A program made the position numbers and the translations under genes. Positions 61,855-64,000 of a DNA stretch of 64,000 nt are shown piece by piece. Numbering within the stretch: position 1 is the first letter of the stretch; every line of letters begins with the position of its first letter. The stretch is from assembly GCA_035411585.1 (NCBI GenBank), contig DAONTI010000006.1:1-64000 (forward strand). Direction: 5' to 3'. The DNA is from MWDV01 sp002070715. Lineage in GTDB: Bacteria; Verrucomicrobiota; Verrucomicrobiia; Limisphaerales; MWDV01. The notes under the pieces were generated by a model. The model saw only the letters and a list, made by a program, of their open reading frames with translations, made no database searches and was not told where the DNA came from.

Positions 61855-64000
61855 GGGGTTGAGTCTGACGGTTCCGACTTGGCCGACGCATCCGACACGG
61901 CGGACGGCGCGCCCCAAATCTCGGCGAGTTTGGCGGCGAGTTTCTGCTCCATCCGCGCGATCAATTCCCGATTCGCTTCGACCAGCGCCCGCTCCGCCTC
62001 CAACTCGGCGACGATCTCGCGCTGGATGGAGAGAGGTGGGAGGGGGACATCGAAGGCGCGAATCTGTTGGTAGTTGAGCGCCTGTCGCGAAGCACCACTT
62101 TGAATTCGCATGATGTAGTCTTGAAAGGATGGCTGATTGATTAAGAAACTCAGATATTCCGGCTCCACTTTGCCATGCTGAAGACGGATTATGCATACGT
62201 GCTGATTTACGTTTGCCTCAGCTTTCTTGCGAAAAACAGCGCAGCGGCCGATGGATGCCCCTGTAATATTCAGCAGCACGTCGCCACATTTCACCTGCGA
62301 CCGAGACATTTCTTTGTGAGTTTCATGTGTGATAAAGGCTGCATCAGAGAAATCACACTCGCCAACGAGAATGTTTTGGCTTCGGATGAAGAGCACCCCT
62401 TCCGAAACATACGTCTTCTTTCCACCAAGGGGTGTGATACCACTTGCAACAAGATTAGCGCAGTCGCCCAACTTTACCATTGGCCACTTGGGATCAATGC
62501 GGAGGGTGGGTTTGTAGTGGGTGAGGATTTGGCGGGCGGCTTCGATGATCTGGCGGTAGCCCTCCAACTCCGCCACCAGCCGCTCCTGCTCCGCCAGCGG
62601 CGGGAGCGGGATTTCGTAGTTTCGCACGAACGAAAGAGCCAAACGCTGTTGGCCGGCTGTCCCTGTCATATTCTTGACGCCACGCTCGCGGAACTTTTTT
62701 GACGAGATAAAGTAGTAGAGCAATTCCGGCAACAGCCGCTGCGTATCTGCACGAAGAACAATAAACTCCGTCGAGCCAAAGCCGATTCCGTTTCGGAGGC
62801 CGCGTGCGATGCCGGCTTTCCCGTTCTCGAAGCAAGGCGTGATTTTTGCCAGAAGTACGTCGTCATTGCGGAAATAGGTATAGCCCTTGATAACTTCGGA
62901 GCCCGGCTTTGTTTCAACAGTGTCGAAGGACGGTTGATGTTCGCGCAGTTGTGACATCGGCACGAAGCTGACGTCGAAATCACCCTTTAATTCGCTTTTT
63001 GGTGGGTTGATCTGACAGACAGATTCAATTCTCACCATCGGCCACTTGCCGGGGCGGACTTCGACGGCGCGGTAGCGGTCGCCCGACAAACTGATGTCCG
63101 GCGCGGCCAGCAGCCGTTTTCGCGGGACGGCGTGAGCCGAGCCAGTCTGATCGGTAGAACGCGTCGGACGGGGAGCGGACTTCCATTCTTGCAGCGCGCG
63201 GAGGGCGGCGGGCAGGTCGTTCTTTTCGATCGGTCTTCGTTGCGCGCCGAGGTCGAAGCCGTCGTTCTCGATTTTCACGAAGAGCACATCCGCGGCGCGC
63301 CGGGCCAGGGCGCGGTCGAGGAACAGGATGCTGGTCTTGACGCCCGAATACGGATTGAACACGCCGGCGGGCAGCGAGACCGCCGCCCAGAGGTAATTTT
63401 CCACCAGCATTTTGCGCAGGTTTTTGTAGGCGTTCTGGCTCTGAAAGATGATGCCTTCGGGCACGATGATGCCGGCGCGTCCGCCGGGGTTGAGGTGCTC
63501 GGCGATGTAGTCCACGAAGAGCACTTCGCTGCGTTTGGCTTTGATGGAAAACCGCTGGTGCGGGCGGATGCCGCCTTTTGGGGTCATGAAGGGCGGGTTG
63601 GCCATGATCACGTCGTAGCGTTCGTCCCAGCGTTCCTCGCTGGTGAGCGTGTCGTACTCGTGAATGACCGGGTTGGGGAAGCCGTGGAGGTAGAGGTTCA
63701 CGCGGGAGAGCCGCACCATGTCGGGCGCGATGTCGTAGCCGCAGAAGTTGGTCATCAGCCGGGCGCGTTCGTCGGGGGTGAGGGGAACAGTCGGACGGGG
63801 TGGACGGGGCGGACTATTCGGACAATTTTCGGCGAGGATGTGTTTATAGGCGGAGATGAGGAAGCCGGCGGTGCCGCAGGCGGGGTCGAGGAGGGTCTCG
63901 TGTTTCTGCGGGTCCATCACCGTCACAATGAAATCTATGATGTGGCGCGGGGTGCGGAACTGGCCGGCATCGCCCTGGGTGCCAAGGACGCTGAGCAGGT
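61851..64000 (-). CDS. Type I restriction-modification M-S fusion, partial
   Basis: At least 716 aa; the 5' end is beyond the window (the frame is open to 64000, reading LGTQGDAGQFRTPRHIIDFI upstream). N-6 adenine methyltransferase domain: LLDPACGTAGFL near the start and NPPFMTPKG, the SAM and catalytic motifs. From about 62980 down, two target-recognition domains follow, each starting KWPMV (VEVRPGKWPMVRIES and RIDPKWPMVKLGD) with long helical spacers (LPPLAEQERLVAELEGYRQ; LPPLSIQREIVAELEAERAL), which is a complete HsdS fused to HsdM in one chain. It overlaps radC. No restriction subunit is visible; it may lie beyond the window. Confidence 0.92.
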   Translation of the reverse strand, partial: LLSVLGTQGDAGQFRTPRHIIDFIVTVMDPQKHETLLDPACGTAGFLISAYKHILAENCPNSPPRPPRPTVPLTPDERARLMTNFCGYDIAPDMVRLSRVNLYLHGFPNPVIHEYDTLTSEERWDERYDVIMANPPFMTPKGGIRPHQRFSIKAKRSEVLFVDYIAEHLNPGGRAGIIVPEGIIFQSQNAYKNLRKMLVENYLWAAVSLPAGVFNPYSGVKTSILFLDRALARRAADVLFVKIENDGFDLGAQRRPIEKNDLPAALRALQEWKSAPRPTRSTDQTGSAHAVPRKRLLAAPDISLSGDRYRAVEVRPGKWPMVRIESVCQINPPKSELKGDFDVSFVPMSQLREHQPSFDTVETKPGSEVIKGYTYFRNDDVLLAKITPCFENGKAGIARGLRNGIGFGSTEFIVLRADTQRLLPELLYYFISSKKFRERGVKNMTGTAGQQRLALSFVRNYEIPLPPLAEQERLVAELEGYRQIIEAARQILTHYKPTLRIDPKWPMVKLGDCANLVASGITPLGGKKTYVSEGVLFIRSQNILVGECDFSDAAFITHETHKEMSRSQVKCGDVLLNITGASIGRCAVFRKKAEANVNQHVCIIRLQHGKVEPEYLSFLINQPSFQDYIMRIQSGASRQALNYQQIRAFDVPLPPLSIQREIVAELEAERALVEANRELIARMEQKLAAKLAEIWGAPSAVSDASAKSEPSDSTP

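Overview
The window looks like a chromosomal piece of a GC-rich, outer-membrane-bearing bacterium of the Verrucomicrobiota, probably near Limisphaerales/Pedosphaera. This is inferred from gene style: a prepilin-type N-terminus on a secreted protein, LamG-rich and GH-like secreted proteins, a sulfatase, RHS fragments, an lpxK/lpxL pair, a PagL-like deacylase and many hairpin-rich intergenic repeats. No rRNA is present; one tRNA (His, GTG) is complete.

Layout. (1) 336-1614, minus: metallo-beta-lactamase-fold hydrolase and hotdog thioesterase. (2) 1786-14175, plus: a PAS/AAA+/Fis sigma-54 activator, then a textbook -24/-12 promoter and a tightly overlapping run of about 14 genes: two NifX/NafY-like proteins (one with a His-rich tail), a membrane protein, an exported-looking methyltransferase, thioredoxin, membrane-anchored octaheme cytochrome c, cytochrome b, a second methyltransferase, DsrE-like protein, ferritin-like protein, flavin-binding-type protein, CoA-binding protein, a radical SAM-DUF89 fusion and peptide deformylase. 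This is the best candidate for an undescribed redox/metal/sulfur system. (3) 14257-16320, minus: small Cys protein, TrpB2 and a TrpR-type repressor. (4) 16740-18070: orphan RHS C-terminus with an overlapping membrane protein, then repeats. (5) 18642-30626: secreted carbohydrate-active and hypothetical proteins, including two small membrane genes bracketed by about 330-bp direct repeats. (6) 30921-33540, minus: truncated RHS protein, immunity-like protein and EF-hand protein in overlapping order. (7) 34028-39195, minus: PagL-like protein, lipoprotein, prepilin-like protein, triple LamG protein.

(8) 39485-48384: tRNA-His, sulfatase, 2-oxoacid:ferredoxin oxidoreductase (two subunits), HAD phosphatase, coiled-coil protein, lspA, rluD-type gene and a YchF-like protein without its GTPase core. 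(9) 48604-52584: ceramidase-like and sialidase-like secreted proteins around a three-copy 363-bp tandem repeat. (10) 52802-61086: primary sigma factor, unknown protein, lpxK, lpxL-type acyltransferase, cysE, a divergent pterin-binding protein and an EgtD-like methyltransferase. (11) 61192-64000, minus: radC overlapping a fused type I methyltransferase/specificity gene that runs off the window.

The repeats share one architecture: chains of short perfect hairpins whose loops (TGAC, TTC, TAC/TGC, TTCCAC/GTGGAA) stay constant while stem bases change in pairs. That points to selection on, or spread of, structured nucleic acid rather than protein.
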